From NCBI RefSeq assembly GCF_001277195.1, contig NZ_CP012268.1:3348001-3412000 (forward strand): a stretch of 64,000 nucleotides of DNA, read 5' to 3'. This DNA comes from Cronobacter muytjensii ATCC 51329. Lineage in GTDB: Bacteria; Pseudomonadota; Gammaproteobacteria; Enterobacterales; Enterobacteriaceae. The notes below the pieces were generated by a model, which did not search any database, was not told the DNA's origin, and was given only the letters and a program-made list of their open reading frames with translations. This document shows positions 1 through 9,424 of this stretch, piece by piece. Position numbers and translations under genes: made by a program. How positions within the stretch are numbered: position 1 is the stretch's first letter; each line of letters opens with the position of its first letter.

Positions 1-1228
1 CGGTATCTGTCACGCGCACAATGACCCGCTCGCCCTCCTGCCATGCGCCCAGCGTTATCTCGCCGTCCGGTGGGGTGAAGTCGAGCGCGTTCACCAGCAG
101 ATTGCCGATGGCCTGCAACAGCAGCGCCTCATCGCCCGCCACGCGCAGGTCGCCGGGGTCGGGGTCGATACGCAGGCGTACCGCGTTTTGCAAAAGTGAC
201 GAGGCGTAGAGCTCCGCCAGGGTGGCGAACAGCGGCGCCAGTAAGACCGGCTCGGGCGCGATCTCCAGCCGGTTTTCGAGCTTCGCCTGGTGCAGCAGTT
301 TTTCCACCAGCGCCTGCATACGCGCGTTTTGCTGCAAAATATTCTCGCTGAACCGCCGCGCCACGTCAGGCGGCGGCGCCTCGCGCAGGATCTCCGCCGC
401 GCCGCGAATGCCCGCCAGCGGGCTTTTCAGCTCGTGGGTCAACGCGTGGACATACTGCTCGATATAATTTTTACCTTCGAGCCGCACCCGCATGTTTTCC
501 AGCGCCTGGGCGAGACGCCGCAGTTCGCTGCTGCCGGGGTCGGGCAGCGGCAGGGGGGCGGCCCCGGTAACCGAATCGGCGTAACGCACCAGCCTGCCGA
601 TGGAGCCGTTGATCCAGAGCACCATCACGATGCCGGTCAGGAGCGCGATGCCGAGCAGCGCAACGCCCGCCATCATGATCCGGTGTTCGCTGCGGCGGAT
701 CACCGGCGCAAGCGCGATATTTGGCTTGCCGACGCTTAGTACGCCGATGATGCGTCCCGCGTCGCGCACCGGCGCGGCGACGTACATCACCGTGCTGTCC
801 GGATCATCCGGGTGCAGCGGCGAGCTGCGCGCTCCATAGTGTCCGCGCAGCGTCAGCCAGACATCGTTCCAGCGCGAATAATCTTGTCCGACCGCCTCGC
901 CGCTGGAGTCGAACACTACCCGCCCCTGCGCGTCCGTCAGGTAAACACGGTACTCATTCCGCACCTTTTTGATGCCGCTGATATTGGCGTTCACCGGGTA
1001 GTGGTTAAGACGCTTAAACGCCTGCGCCAGTTGCCCGTCGCGCGGACGCCCCGCCAGCAAATCGTCGCGGGCAATTTCTGCAAGCAACGTGGCCGTGTCA
1101 TTGAGCGAGCCCTCCGTCGCCCGCCGTACACCGGGTTTGATCTCCTGCACGAAAATGGCGAGCACAAACCAGGCCGCTACGGCGACAATCAGGAAATAGC
1201 CCAGCAGGAGCCGCATGCCGATGCGCAT
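1..1228 (-). CDS. creC: Sensor histidine kinase CreC (C-terminus cut by window edge)
   Basis: This is the inner-membrane sensor kinase that phosphorylates CreB. About 409 codons are present and the last part of the ATPase domain lies outside the window. The start ATG (1228-1226) overlaps the creB stop as TGATG, so the two are translationally coupled. The N-terminus has a hydrophobic segment (LLLGYFLIVAVAAWFVLAIF), followed by a periplasmic sensor part, a second membrane segment, and the H-box HALTHELKSPL with the phosphoacceptor histidine. An N-box (NLLVNALDF) follows. The family is about 474 residues long. Identification rests on recall of E. coli CreC and on the conserved creABC order. Confidence 0.95.
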   Translation of the reverse strand, partial: MRIGMRLLLGYFLIVAVAAWFVLAIFVQEIKPGVRRATEGSLNDTATLLAEIARDDLLAGRPRDGQLAQAFKRLNHYPVNANISGIKKVRNEYRVYLTDAQGRVVFDSSGEAVGQDYSRWNDVWLTLRGHYGARSSPLHPDDPDSTVMYVAAPVRDAGRIIGVLSVGKPNIALAPVIRRSEHRIMMAGVALLGIALLTGIVMVLWINGSIGRLVRYADSVTGAAPLPLPDPGSSELRRLAQALENMRVRLEGKNYIEQYVHALTHELKSPLAGIRGAAEILREAPPPDVARRFSENILQQNARMQALVEKLLHQAKLENRLEIAPEPVLLAPLFATLAELYASSLLQNAVRLRIDPDPGDLRVAGDEALLLQAIGNLLVNALDFTPPDGEITLGAWQEGERVIVRVTDT

Positions 1229-1920
1229 CAGCTGACCGTCAGGCTGTAACCCAGCCCCCGGTGCGTATTAATGGGTGAGGCGTCCGGGTTTACCGCGCGC
1301 AGCTTGGCGCGCAGGGTTTTAATATGGGTATCGACGGTGCGATCGAAGCTGTCGCTGGCGTCGCCCCACACTTTATCCATAAGTTGCTGGCGCGAGTAAA
1401 CGCGCCCCGGCGCCAGCAGCAGCGTTTTTAACAGCAGGAATTCATAGCGGGTCAGCGGCAGCGGCTGGCCGCACCAGGCGATGTGCGCGGCGTCGTCGTT
1501 AAGCTCGAAATGCCCCGCGCGTACCACGTTTTGCGCGCCGCTCTGCTGCTTTTGCAGCCGCCGCAAAATGGTGCGCACGCGGGCGCACACTTCGCGCGGC
1601 GAAAACGGCTTGGCGACATAGTCATCGGCGCCGATCTCAAGGCCGATAAGCTTATCGACCTCCTCGCTGCGCGCAGTGAGAAACAGCACCGGCAGCGCCG
1701 GGTGCGCCGCCAGTAGCTGACGGCACAGCTCGAAACCGCTGATGTCTGGCAGGCCGACATCCAGCACCACCAGATCCGGCAAGGTATGGCGGAGCGCGTC
1801 CAGCGCGGGCAGCCCGCGTTCAAAAGTGCGTACCGTGAAGCCCTCAAGCTGCATCACATACGCCAGCGCTTCGCTGATGCTGGTTTCATCCTCCACCAGC
1901 CAGACGGTTGTCTGATTCAT
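1228..1920 (-). CDS. creB: Response regulator CreB
   Basis: OmpR/PhoB-type response regulator of 230 residues, partner of CreC. In E. coli the pair responds to carbon source and growth conditions and drives the cre regulon. The receiver domain shows the acidic pocket (ED at 10-11), the phosphoacceptor Asp54 in VVLDVGLPD, and the conserved lysine in VAKPF. The C-terminal winged helix has the usual TRYEFLLL and RTVDTHIKTLR segments. It lies 18 bases downstream of creA, with an AGGAT-type ribosome site just before the ATG, and overlaps creC by one base, so creABC is one operon. Confidence 0.97.
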   Translation of the reverse strand: MNQTTVWLVEDETSISEALAYVMQLEGFTVRTFERGLPALDALRHTLPDLVVLDVGLPDISGFELCRQLLAAHPALPVLFLTARSEEVDKLIGLEIGADDYVAKPFSPREVCARVRTILRRLQKQQSGAQNVVRAGHFELNDDAAHIAWCGQPLPLTRYEFLLLKTLLLAPGRVYSRQQLMDKVWGDASDSFDRTVDTHIKTLRAKLRAVNPDASPINTHRGLGYSLTVS

Positions 1921-1938
1921 CCTGAATAATCCTGTGAA

Positions 1939-2418
1939 TTACCGGGCCTGGCCCCACGGCATAATCGGTACCGCGCTTAGCGCGTTTTTCGGCGAACCTT
2001 CAACCACTTTGTCGGAATATGTCAGATAAGCCAGCGTGTTGCGTTTCGCGTCATAAAACCGCACTACCTGCAATTTTTTGAAAACCAGCGACGTGCGCTT
2101 CTGGAACACGACATCGCCCTGCGCCTTACCGGCCTTGATTTTATCGCTCAACTCGATAGGCCCGACCTGCTGGCAGGAGATAGCCGCGTCGGAGGTATCT
2201 TCCGCAAGGCCCAGGCCGCCTTTGATGCCGCCGGTTTTCGCACGGCTCAGGTAGCAGGTCACATTTTTGACATCCGGATCGTCAAACGCTTCGACGACAA
2301 TTTTGTGATCCGGCCCCAGCCATTTGAATACCGTGTCTACTGAGCCTATCTCTTCAGCACGTAAACCACCGCTCAATGCCATAAACATTACTGGAACTAA
2401 TAACGCCCGATATTTCAT
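1939..2418 (-). CDS. creA: CreA family periplasmic protein
   Basis: Conserved exported protein of unknown molecular function, first gene of the cre operon. An N-terminal signal peptide ([21 protein letters not shown]) is followed by the highly conserved body beginning [10 protein letters not shown]. Two cysteines (in VTCYL and ISCQQ) may form a disulfide. I chose the ATG at 2418 because it matches the E. coli start (MKY...) and has a GGTAAC ribosome site; an in-frame ATG five codons upstream (2433) is possible. Length 159 residues, close to the E. coli protein of 157. Confidence 0.94.
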   Translation of the reverse strand: MKYRALLVPVMFMALSGGLRAEEIGSVDTVFKWLGPDHKIVVEAFDDPDVKNVTCYLSRAKTGGIKGGLGLAEDTSDAAISCQQVGPIELSDKIKAGKAQGDVVFQKRTSLVFKKLQVVRFYDAKRNTLAYLTYSDKVVEGSPKNALSAVPIMPWGQAR

Positions 2419-2627
2419 ATTGTTACCATTCATTTAAGGTTACGTTTGGTGATTATTCACAGCTCGAACAAAAAACCTTACAGATCACATTGTTACTCAA
2501 AATCACATTTTGCAGCAGCAGATCCTGCCTAATCAGCAAAAGAAAACACTGAATGCCAGAAGAACAAAAAATGCTACTATTCGCTACCCACTTTTTCAGG
2601 CACTGCGTTTAAGGATGAGGATTATAT

Positions 2628-3497
2628 ATGGATCAGTCTGGGATCATTCGGGATCTGCTCACCTGGCTGGAAGGCCATCTTGATCACCCCTTGTCTCTGG
2701 ACAATGTGGCGGCCAAAGCCGGGTATTCCAAGTGGCATTTACAACGGATGTTCAAAGAGGTGACGGGCCAGGCTATTGGCGCGTATATCCGCGCGCGCCG
2801 TTTGTCGAAATCCGCCGTCGCCCTGCGTCTGACCGCTCGTCCTATTCTTGATATCGCGCTGCAATACCGTTTCGACTCGCAACAAACGTTTACCCGCGCG
2901 TTTAAAAAACAGTTTTCGCTGACGCCAGCGCTCTATCGCCGTTCGCCGGACTGGAACGCAAAGGGAATGTGTCCGCCAATCCGTCTTGAGGCATTCACGC
3001 CGCCGCCGCATCAGTTTGTGACGCTCGCGCCACTGCATTTAACCGGACTCACACAGAGCTACACCTGCGCGCTGGAGCAAATCTCGGCGTTTCGCCAGGA
3101 GATGCGCGTTCAGTTCTGGCGCGAGTTCCTGGCGAACTGCCCTGTCCTGCCGCCGGTGTTTTACGGCCTCAACGAATCACGCCCGAGCGTGGAAAAAGAC
3201 GATGAGCAGGAAGTTTTTTACACCACAGCGCTGCCGGAGCCGCTGGCCGACGGCTGTGTGGAGCACACGCATCCGGTGACGCTGGAAGGCGGCGACTACG
3301 TGCAGTTCACCTATGAAGGGCCAGGCACCGGCGTGCAGGAGTTTATCCTGACGGTCTACGGCACCTGCATGCCCGCGCTGGGTCTGACGCGCCGCCGCGG
3401 CCAGGATATTGAGCGCTATTTTCTGACGGAAGATACCCGCGCTCAGGATCGCAGCATCAGCCTGCGCTGCGAATACCTGATCCCCATCCGCCGTTAA
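2628..3497 (+). CDS. rob: Right origin-binding transcriptional activator Rob
   Basis: AraC-family activator of the mar/sox/rob regulon (multidrug efflux, superoxide and solvent tolerance), 289 residues, the same as E. coli Rob. Residues 1 to about 110 carry two helix-turn-helix motifs (LSLDNVAAKAGYSKWHLQRMFK and the second before FDSQQTFTRAFKKQF). The remainder is a GyrI-like effector-binding domain, which in the family binds bile salts or fatty acids. The start has an AGGATGAGG ribosome site. The 3' end overlaps the convergent gpmB stop by four bases, and it is divergent from creA. Confidence 0.97.
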   Translation: MDQSGIIRDLLTWLEGHLDHPLSLDNVAAKAGYSKWHLQRMFKEVTGQAIGAYIRARRLSKSAVALRLTARPILDIALQYRFDSQQTFTRAFKKQFSLTPALYRRSPDWNAKGMCPPIRLEAFTPPPHQFVTLAPLHLTGLTQSYTCALEQISAFRQEMRVQFWREFLANCPVLPPVFYGLNESRPSVEKDDEQEVFYTTALPEPLADGCVEHTHPVTLEGGDYVQFTYEGPGTGVQEFILTVYGTCMPALGLTRRRGQDIERYFLTEDTRAQDRSISLRCEYLIPIRR

Positions 3498-4141
3498 CGC
3501 TGTAACTCATCCAGCGCAGGCGCATCGAGATGCGACACATCGCCTGCGGTTTCCACAACCCAGCCGGACGCGAGCCACGGGCTCTGCTGATAATCCACGC
3601 GGGAAATCGAGCAGTTGCGCAGGCGCAGACGACGCTCCGCGTACGCAGGCAAACCGAGGATCGTGCTCACCAGGCAACCCAACGCCATGCCGTGGCTGAC
3701 CAATAGCGGGCGGCTGCCCTGCGGCAAATCAAGGCAGGCGTTCAGCGCGCCGTGCATGCGATCGCTCACCTCCTGCATCGACTCGCCCTGCGGAATGCGT
3801 CCTTCAGGCGTGCCGTTGATAAGCTGTCGACGCCAGCCCTCTTCTTCCTCGGTGAGCGTGTCGAGATGACGGCGTTCAAGAACGCCCATATCCAGTTCGC
3901 GCAGGCGCGGATCCAGTATCACGTCGCAGCCGCATCCCTGGGCGATAATCTCCGCCGTACGCCGGGTACGCCCCAGATCGCTGCTGATGATATGCGTGAT
4001 GCCAAGCGCTTTGGCGCGCTGCGCCACCTGCATGGCCTGGTGTTCCCCTTTTTCCGTCAATGGGCTGTCCGATTGCCCCTGGATGCGTCGCTCGGCGTTC
4101 CACTGCGTTTCACCGTGGCGAACCAGATATACCTGTAACAT
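3494..4141 (-). CDS. gpmB: Histidine phosphatase family protein GpmB (phosphoglycerate mutase-like)
   Basis: Histidine phosphatase superfamily protein of 215 residues. It shows the catalytic RHG motif at 8-10 ([10 protein letters not shown]) with the phosphohistidine His9, and the second catalytic histidine in LVSHGMALG. It is annotated as a co-factor-independent-numbered phosphoglycerate mutase 2 by homology, but the true substrate of this subfamily (also called ytjC) is uncertain and may be a different phosphoester. It is convergent with rob and divergent from yjjX. Confidence 0.93.
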   Translation of the reverse strand: MLQVYLVRHGETQWNAERRIQGQSDSPLTEKGEHQAMQVAQRAKALGITHIISSDLGRTRRTAEIIAQGCGCDVILDPRLRELDMGVLERRHLDTLTEEEEGWRRQLINGTPEGRIPQGESMQEVSDRMHGALNACLDLPQGSRPLLVSHGMALGCLVSTILGLPAYAERRLRLRNCSISRVDYQQSPWLASGWVVETAGDVSHLDAPALDELQR

Positions 4142-4195
4142 GCTTTTTATCCGTTATACTGCTGCGACTTAAACGTCTGTGAGTGTGAATTAATT

Positions 4196-4711
4196 ATGTA
4201 CCATGTTGTCTGCGCCACGACGAATCCAGCCAAAATTCAGGCGATTCTGCGTGCATTTAGCGAGATTTTCGGCGAAGCATCCTGCCATATTGACGCCGTC
4301 TCCGTCGATAGCGGCGTGCCGGAACAGCCGCTGGGGAGCGACGAGACGCGCACGGGCGCGCGCCAGCGCGTCATCAACGCCCGCGCGCTGCGTCCGCAAG
4401 CCGACTACTGGGTGGCGATTGAAGCCGGTATTGATGAAGGCAGCACCTTCAGTTGGGTGGTGATTGAAAGCGCGCAACAGCGCGGCGAAGCGCGTTCTGC
4501 GACGCTGCCGCTGCCGGCGTCGATACTCGAAGAAGTGCGAGCCGGAAAGGCGCTGGGGCCGGTTATGTCCGCCTGGACAGGCATTGACGAAATTGGACGT
4601 AAAGAAGGGGCTATCGGTATTTTCACCGCCGGCAAGCTGACGCGCAGCAGCGTCTACCATCAGGCGGTGATCCTGGCCTTAAGCCCCTTTCATAACGCGA
4701 TTTACCGCTGA
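4196..4711 (+). CDS. yjjX: Inosine/xanthosine triphosphatase YjjX
   Basis: House-cleaning nucleotidase of the YjjX family, 171 residues, which hydrolyses non-canonical purine triphosphates (ITP, XTP) to keep them out of RNA and DNA. The N-terminus shows the family signature [12 protein letters not shown], and an acidic metal site follows in VAIEAGID. The 3' end overlaps the convergent trpR by ten bases. No strong Shine-Dalgarno is seen before the ATG; the preceding GAGTGTGAATTAATT is poor. Confidence 0.94.
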   Translation: MYHVVCATTNPAKIQAILRAFSEIFGEASCHIDAVSVDSGVPEQPLGSDETRTGARQRVINARALRPQADYWVAIEAGIDEGSTFSWVVIESAQQRGEARSATLPLPASILEEVRAGKALGPVMSAWTGIDEIGRKEGAIGIFTAGKLTRSSVYHQAVILALSPFHNAIYR

Positions 4712-5031
4712 GCCTGCAACAGCTCCTGTTCAAGCCACTGGCGCAGCTCGGCGGGCGCCGCTTTCAGGCTATTAGAGCCGCGGGTGATTGTTGCGATCCC
4801 CGCGCCGAGTTCGCTTTTCAGCTCGCGCTGGCTCATCTCGCCGCGCAACAGCTCTTCGATAATGCGCACGCGCGTACCGAGCGCGGCGCGCTCGTCCGGC
4901 GTCAGCAGCAGCGTTAACAGGGGAAGATGAAGCTCGTCGTCAAAAGATTGCTTCAGGAGCGCCACAAAGCGCAGCCACTCCTGATGGCTCTGTTCGGCCT
5001 GGGCCGCGGAATAAGTTGAATGTTGAGTCAT
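4702..5031 (-). CDS. trpR: Trp operon repressor TrpR
   Basis: Tryptophan-activated repressor of trp, aroH, mtr and its own gene, 109 residues. The ATG at 5031 gives [14 protein letters not shown], matching E. coli; longer upstream reading would run through the operator. The helix-turn-helix reading head ([26 protein letters not shown]) is intact. The protein is all-helical and works as a dimer. The gene is convergent with yjjX, overlapping by ten bases, and lies downstream of slt on the same strand with a probable TrpR operator in the gap. Confidence 0.97.
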   Translation of the reverse strand: MTQHSTYSAAQAEQSHQEWLRFVALLKQSFDDELHLPLLTLLLTPDERAALGTRVRIIEELLRGEMSQRELKSELGAGIATITRGSNSLKAAPAELRQWLEQELLQAQR

Positions 5032-5042
5032 CGGATGCCGCC

Positions 5043-5060
5043 ATACTCGTTCACTAGTAC
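5043..5060 (-). promoter_or_regulatory. Probable TrpR operator of trpR
   Basis: The imperfect palindrome ATACTCGTTCACTAGTAC contains one CTAGT and one ACTCG half-site, resembling the autoregulatory operator in front of E. coli trpR. It lies 12 bases upstream of the trpR ATG and just downstream of a possible -10 (TATGCT on the - strand). Confidence 0.7.
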
Positions 5061-5084
5061 GCCAGCATAGCACAACACCGCCGA

Positions 5085-7019
5085 TCAGTAACGGCGGCGC
5101 CACTCCGCATCGCTCATCAGCACCGGCTTATCCCCCATGAAATAGCGGTAATAGGCATCATAAGCCAGCACGTTTTTCACATAGCCGCGCGTCTCAGAGA
5201 ACGGAATACTTTCAACAAACGCCACCGCATCGATGCGCCCGGCGCTGTTGCCAAGCCAGGTGCGCACGCGTCCCGGCCCGGCGTTATACGCGGCGGAGGC
5301 GAAGATGCGATTGTTGTCGAACATCTGATAGACATACTGCAGGTAGCTGGTGCCTATCTGGATATTGGTTTCCGGGTCAAGCAACTGCGCGCTGCTGCTG
5401 TAGCCTGGCAGATTAAACATCTTCACCGTATGGGTCGCGGTGCCGGGCATTATCTGCATCAGGCCCGACGCGCCGACCGGCGAGCGCACTTTCGGGTTCC
5501 AGGCGCTCTCCTGACGCGCGATCGCCATCGCATAGCTCTGCGGCACAGCTTTATCGCTCACGTAGCGGGCGAACAGATCTTTATATGCCAGCGGGAAGCG
5601 CTCTTCGAGCTGATCCCACAGCTTGCCGGCGATCGTCGCCTGTACGCTCAGATCCCACCAGTTACGGTCGAATGCATAACGCGCCAGCGCCGCCTGTTCC
5701 TGCTTGCTCCGACTGGTGACAAGATTCGCCCATTCACTGCGCGCAGTATTATCAAGCCCCCAGTACATCAGCTCGCGCACGCGCGCCATTTCCGCGCCTT
5801 CAAACAGCGCGGCGTTAACCGTTGGCGCTTTGTCCACGCGCAGCGGATAATCCTCGCCAAGCCGCTGCGCCGCCGCCATTGGGTAGAAGCCGCGCTGCTG
5901 CATCAGCGAATGCAGAATGGTTTTCGCCTCGTCGTCGCGTCCACGCTCCATCAGGAGATCCGCCTGCCAGTAGCGCCATTCGTCTTTCTCTTTCGCCTCC
6001 ATCGGCAGACGCGCAAGCCAGGTATTCAGGCCGCTGCGGTCGCCTGTGCCGAGCGCCATACGCACCCGGCGCTCAATAAGCGACGTGGATTCGGAACGCA
6101 TAATCGCGTCATCACGCCAGCGGGCCTGCTCGGCGATCACGTCGTTGCCCATCAGACGCCACGCCACGATATCGCGCAGCTCCTGCGCCTGCGCGTCGTT
6201 AAGCTGCTGCGCCTGGATGAGCGAGGGGATCATCAGCCGGGCGTTTTCAACATCCTGACGGGCGACGCTTGCGAACGCCACCGCAGCCATCTGGCGGGTG
6301 AAGTCGGTCGCGCCGACGCTGCGCACAAACGTCATCACGCTGTTGGGATCGTTCGCGAGGCTCACCAGCGCGCTGCTGATGGTCTGATAATCAGACGGTA
6401 GCTGGCTTGCCAGCGAGCTCACCAGCCGCGTATTGCCCTCTTTCATCGCAAGACGAATACGCTCAAGGTAGGCCAGCGGATCCTGCGCGCCGGAGGTGCG
6501 CCAGGCGTCAAAGAGACGCTCGCACGCCGCCGGCAGGTTTTTCCCGGTCTGCCAGAGATCTTTCGCGCCCTGCCACGCGCCCTGCGCGTCGCCGGTGTTA
6601 AATTTCGCGTAATAGTAATTGCACTGCGCCTCGGTGCTGCCCGGCGGTTGCGGGCTGAAGGCGAGCAGGCCGCGCCAGTCTTCGCGGCGCGCCAGTTCAT
6701 TCACAAAGCGGGAGTTGAGCGAACGCGCCGGCGGCAGCGTCGGGTTCGCCTGAATAAACTGCTGCACCGTAAGGGTGGGCTGATTCATCAGGTCATCGGT
6801 GAGCTGGCGGTACTGCAAATAGGGATAAAGCGGATAGGTTTGCAGCGTGGGCATTAACTGCTCCACCACGTCCATCTGCCGGTTATCCCACGCTTGTTTG
6901 ATCTGCGCATAGCGGCTGCGCTGCTCGTCGAGCGAATCGGCGCGTGCGGCCTGGCCGAGCGCCAGCAGGCAGACGCCTGCCGCCAGCCACCGCCAGACGG
7001 CCTGTCTGGATGTTCCCAC
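5085..7019 (-). CDS. slt: Soluble lytic murein transglycosylase Slt70
   Basis: Periplasmic exo-acting lytic transglycosylase that cleaves glycan strands to 1,6-anhydro-muropeptides. It has 644 residues against 645 in E. coli. A signal peptide ending near ARADS is followed by a long superhelical U/L-domain (to about residue 450). The C-terminal lysozyme-like domain has the catalytic glutamate in [11 protein letters not shown] (near 503) and the [13 protein letters not shown] and AYNAGPGRV motifs of family 1. The start is GTG with a GAGGAAGG ribosome site. It sits upstream of trpR on the same strand and is divergent from ettA. Confidence 0.97.
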   Translation of the reverse strand: MGTSRQAVWRWLAAGVCLLALGQAARADSLDEQRSRYAQIKQAWDNRQMDVVEQLMPTLQTYPLYPYLQYRQLTDDLMNQPTLTVQQFIQANPTLPPARSLNSRFVNELARREDWRGLLAFSPQPPGSTEAQCNYYYAKFNTGDAQGAWQGAKDLWQTGKNLPAACERLFDAWRTSGAQDPLAYLERIRLAMKEGNTRLVSSLASQLPSDYQTISSALVSLANDPNSVMTFVRSVGATDFTRQMAAVAFASVARQDVENARLMIPSLIQAQQLNDAQAQELRDIVAWRLMGNDVIAEQARWRDDAIMRSESTSLIERRVRMALGTGDRSGLNTWLARLPMEAKEKDEWRYWQADLLMERGRDDEAKTILHSLMQQRGFYPMAAAQRLGEDYPLRVDKAPTVNAALFEGAEMARVRELMYWGLDNTARSEWANLVTSRSKQEQAALARYAFDRNWWDLSVQATIAGKLWDQLEERFPLAYKDLFARYVSDKAVPQSYAMAIARQESAWNPKVRSPVGASGLMQIMPGTATHTVKMFNLPGYSSSAQLLDPETNIQIGTSYLQYVYQMFDNNRIFASAAYNAGPGRVRTWLGNSAGRIDAVAFVESIPFSETRGYVKNVLAYDAYYRYFMGDKPVLMSDAEWRRRY

Positions 7020-7253
7020 AATCCTTCCTCATGTTAATTGACTGACCGGCAGCCTCATGCCGCCTGAAATTCTCAGATACTTCATGCTAACCAGGCGAAG
7101 GCCGTTGCGCCATGTCGTGAACATTTTTTTACCATTCGCGCTTTAATGTCTCGTCTGCCGCATTCGCGGCGTTGCTGGCTGGGATTAAGCGTTGAAAACA
7201 GCTAAACTTCGCAGCTGTTAAACCCTTAATCATGATAAGAGGCGAAGTCCAAC

Positions 7254-8921
7254 GTGGCTCAATTCGTTTACACCATGCATCGCGTCGGCAAAGTCGTTCC
7301 GCCGAAGCGACACATTCTGAAGAATATCTCTCTGAGCTTTTTCCCTGGCGCCAAAATCGGTGTGCTGGGCCTGAACGGCGCCGGTAAATCCACCCTGCTG
7401 CGCATCATGGCGGGCATCGATAAAGATATCGAAGGTGAAGCCCGTCCGCAGCCCGGCATCAAAATCGGCTACCTGCCGCAGGAGCCTCAGCTCAACACTG
7501 AACACACCGTGCGTGAATCGGTCGAAGAGGCGGTATCTGAAGTGGTTAACGCGCTTAAGCGTCTGGACGAAGTCTATGCGCTCTACGCCGACCCGGACGC
7601 CGATTTCGATAAGCTCGCCGCCGAGCAGGGCAAACTGGAAGAAATCATCCAGGCCCATGACGGCCACAACCTGAACGTCCAGCTGGAGCGCGCGGCCGAT
7701 GCCCTGCGTCTGCCGGACTGGGACGCGAAAATCGCGAACCTTTCCGGTGGTGAACGCCGCCGCGTGGCGCTCTGCCGCCTGCTGCTGGAAAAGCCGGACA
7801 TGCTGCTGCTCGACGAACCGACCAACCACCTGGACGCCGAGTCCGTGGCGTGGCTGGAGCGCTTCCTGCATGATTTCGAAGGCACCGTGGTGGCGATCAC
7901 CCACGACCGTTACTTTCTTGATAATGTTGCGGGCTGGATCCTCGAACTTGACCGCGGCGAAGGCATTCCGTGGGAAGGCAACTACTCTTCCTGGCTTGAG
8001 CAGAAAGATCAGCGTCTGGCCCAGGAGGCGTCTCAGGAAGCCGCGCGCCGTAAATCCATAGAGAAAGAGCTGGAGTGGGTGCGTCAGGGTGCCAAAGGCC
8101 GTCAGTCCAAGGGCAAAGCCCGTCTGGCGCGCTTTGAAGAGCTCAACAGCACCGAGTACCAGAAACGTAACGAAACCAACGAACTCTTTATTCCGCCGGG
8201 ACCGCGTCTGGGCGATAAAGTGGTGGAAGTCAGCAATCTGCGTAAATCCTACGGCGATCGCGTGCTGATTGATGACCTGAGCTTCTCCGTGCCGAAAGGC
8301 GCGATTGTCGGCATCATCGGTCCGAACGGCGCGGGGAAATCCACGCTGTTCCGCATGATGTCCGGGCAGGAGCAGCCGGACAGCGGCACCATTACGCTTG
8401 GTGAAACCGTGAAGCTTGCGTCCGTCGACCAGTTCCGTGACGCCATGGACAACAGCAAAACCGTCTGGGAAGAAGTGTCCGGCGGGCTGGATATCATGAA
8501 AATCGGCAACACCGAGATGCCGAGCCGCGCGTACGTAGGCCGCTTTAACTTTAAAGGCGTTGACCAGGGCAAACGCGTCGGCGAGCTGTCCGGCGGTGAG
8601 CGTGGTCGTCTGCATCTGGCGAAGCTGCTGCAGGTTGGCGGCAACATGCTGCTGCTCGATGAACCGACTAACGACCTGGATATCGAAACCCTGCGCGCGC
8701 TGGAAAACGCCCTGCTGGAGTTCCCGGGCTGCGCGATGGTTATCTCGCACGACCGCTGGTTCCTTGACCGTATCGCCACGCATATCCTGGATTATCAGGA
8801 TGAAGGCAAAGTGGAGTTCTTTGAAGGTAACTTCACCGAATACGAAGAGTATAAGAAACGCACGCTCGGCGCGGATGCGCTGGAGCCAAAGCGTATTAAA
8901 TACAAACGTATCGCCAAGTAA
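7254..8921 (+). CDS. ettA: Energy-dependent translational throttle protein EttA (ABC-F)
   Basis: Soluble ABC-F ATPase that binds the ribosomal E site and gates entry into elongation according to ATP/ADP, 555 residues as in E. coli. It has two ABC cassettes: Walker A GLNGAGKST with signature LSGGERRRV and Walker B LLLDEPTNHLD, then GPNGAGKST with LSGGERGRL and LLLDEPTNDLD. Between them is the charged, arginine/lysine-rich P-site tRNA interaction linker. The start is GTG, chosen because MAQFVYTMHRVGK matches the E. coli N-terminus. A clear terminator follows. Confidence 0.98.
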   Translation: MAQFVYTMHRVGKVVPPKRHILKNISLSFFPGAKIGVLGLNGAGKSTLLRIMAGIDKDIEGEARPQPGIKIGYLPQEPQLNTEHTVRESVEEAVSEVVNALKRLDEVYALYADPDADFDKLAAEQGKLEEIIQAHDGHNLNVQLERAADALRLPDWDAKIANLSGGERRRVALCRLLLEKPDMLLLDEPTNHLDAESVAWLERFLHDFEGTVVAITHDRYFLDNVAGWILELDRGEGIPWEGNYSSWLEQKDQRLAQEASQEAARRKSIEKELEWVRQGAKGRQSKGKARLARFEELNSTEYQKRNETNELFIPPGPRLGDKVVEVSNLRKSYGDRVLIDDLSFSVPKGAIVGIIGPNGAGKSTLFRMMSGQEQPDSGTITLGETVKLASVDQFRDAMDNSKTVWEEVSGGLDIMKIGNTEMPSRAYVGRFNFKGVDQGKRVGELSGGERGRLHLAKLLQVGGNMLLLDEPTNDLDIETLRALENALLEFPGCAMVISHDRWFLDRIATHILDYQDEGKVEFFEGNFTEYEEYKKRTLGADALEPKRIKYKRIAK

Positions 8922-8929
8922 TGTCATTC

Positions 8930-8955
8930 ACGGCCTTCTCAGGAAGGCCGTTTTT
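8930..8955 (+). terminator. Intrinsic terminator after ettA
   Basis: A 7-bp stem ACGGCCT/AGGCCGT with a short loop is followed by TTTTT, nine bases past the ettA stop. It separates the core gene from the capsule island. Confidence 0.88.
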
Positions 8956-9424
8956 CATCTGCCTTATTCTTAAGATTTATACCCGCCCTTAACTCCGATT
9001 TATTGCCGATTTCTTGTTCATTCACCCCTATTATGGTAATTAATAAACCATATTTGGCTCTTTGGGTTTCATAAGGTTTTTGCGCCGTCCGTTAGCAGAA
9101 ACTTTATTATTGGCGTTTATTATTTTCATGGATTGAAAATGTCACGGAATCGGTGTCAGGGTTAAACAGACCGCCATCTGCGCGTCGTTAACGTCATCTC
9201 TCCTCGCTTTTTATCATTTTCACCGTCAATACATAAAACCGACAGTCAGTTTTTAGATTTACTACCGGTTACCGCCAGGGCTTAAGGTTATGCTGGCCGT
9301 TTCCTGTTGGCAGACGGCAATATTTTACCGGGTGATGGCAATAAAAGCCGCCGCCCGTAGCAATAGCATTTTTTATAAAAATATATATCTATCATTTATT
9401 CACGAAATTAATGGTATTCACACA
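8956..9424. other. A+T-rich leader between ettA and kpsE
   Basis: About 470 bases without a convincing gene. The stretch is much richer in A and T than the flanking core genes and presumably carries the region 1 capsule promoter, but I cannot place -35/-10 boxes with confidence. An ATG at 9290 is in frame with kpsE and would add 45 residues with no match to KpsE. An ops-like sequence in reverse orientation lies at about 9270-9285 and is discussed separately. Confidence 0.6.

Noticed and set aside
5430..6401. 323-codon frame opposite slt
   Set aside because: Shadow of an intact lytic transglycosylase gene.
7230..8927. Long 565-codon reading frame opposite ettA
   Set aside because: It is the antisense shadow of a highly conserved G+C-rich ABC-F gene; the protein has no recognisable domain and no ribosome site.
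9290..9424. N-terminal extension of KpsE from the ATG at 9290
   Set aside because: The 45 extra residues do not resemble KpsE, while GTG 9425 restores the family length; kept only as an alternative start.
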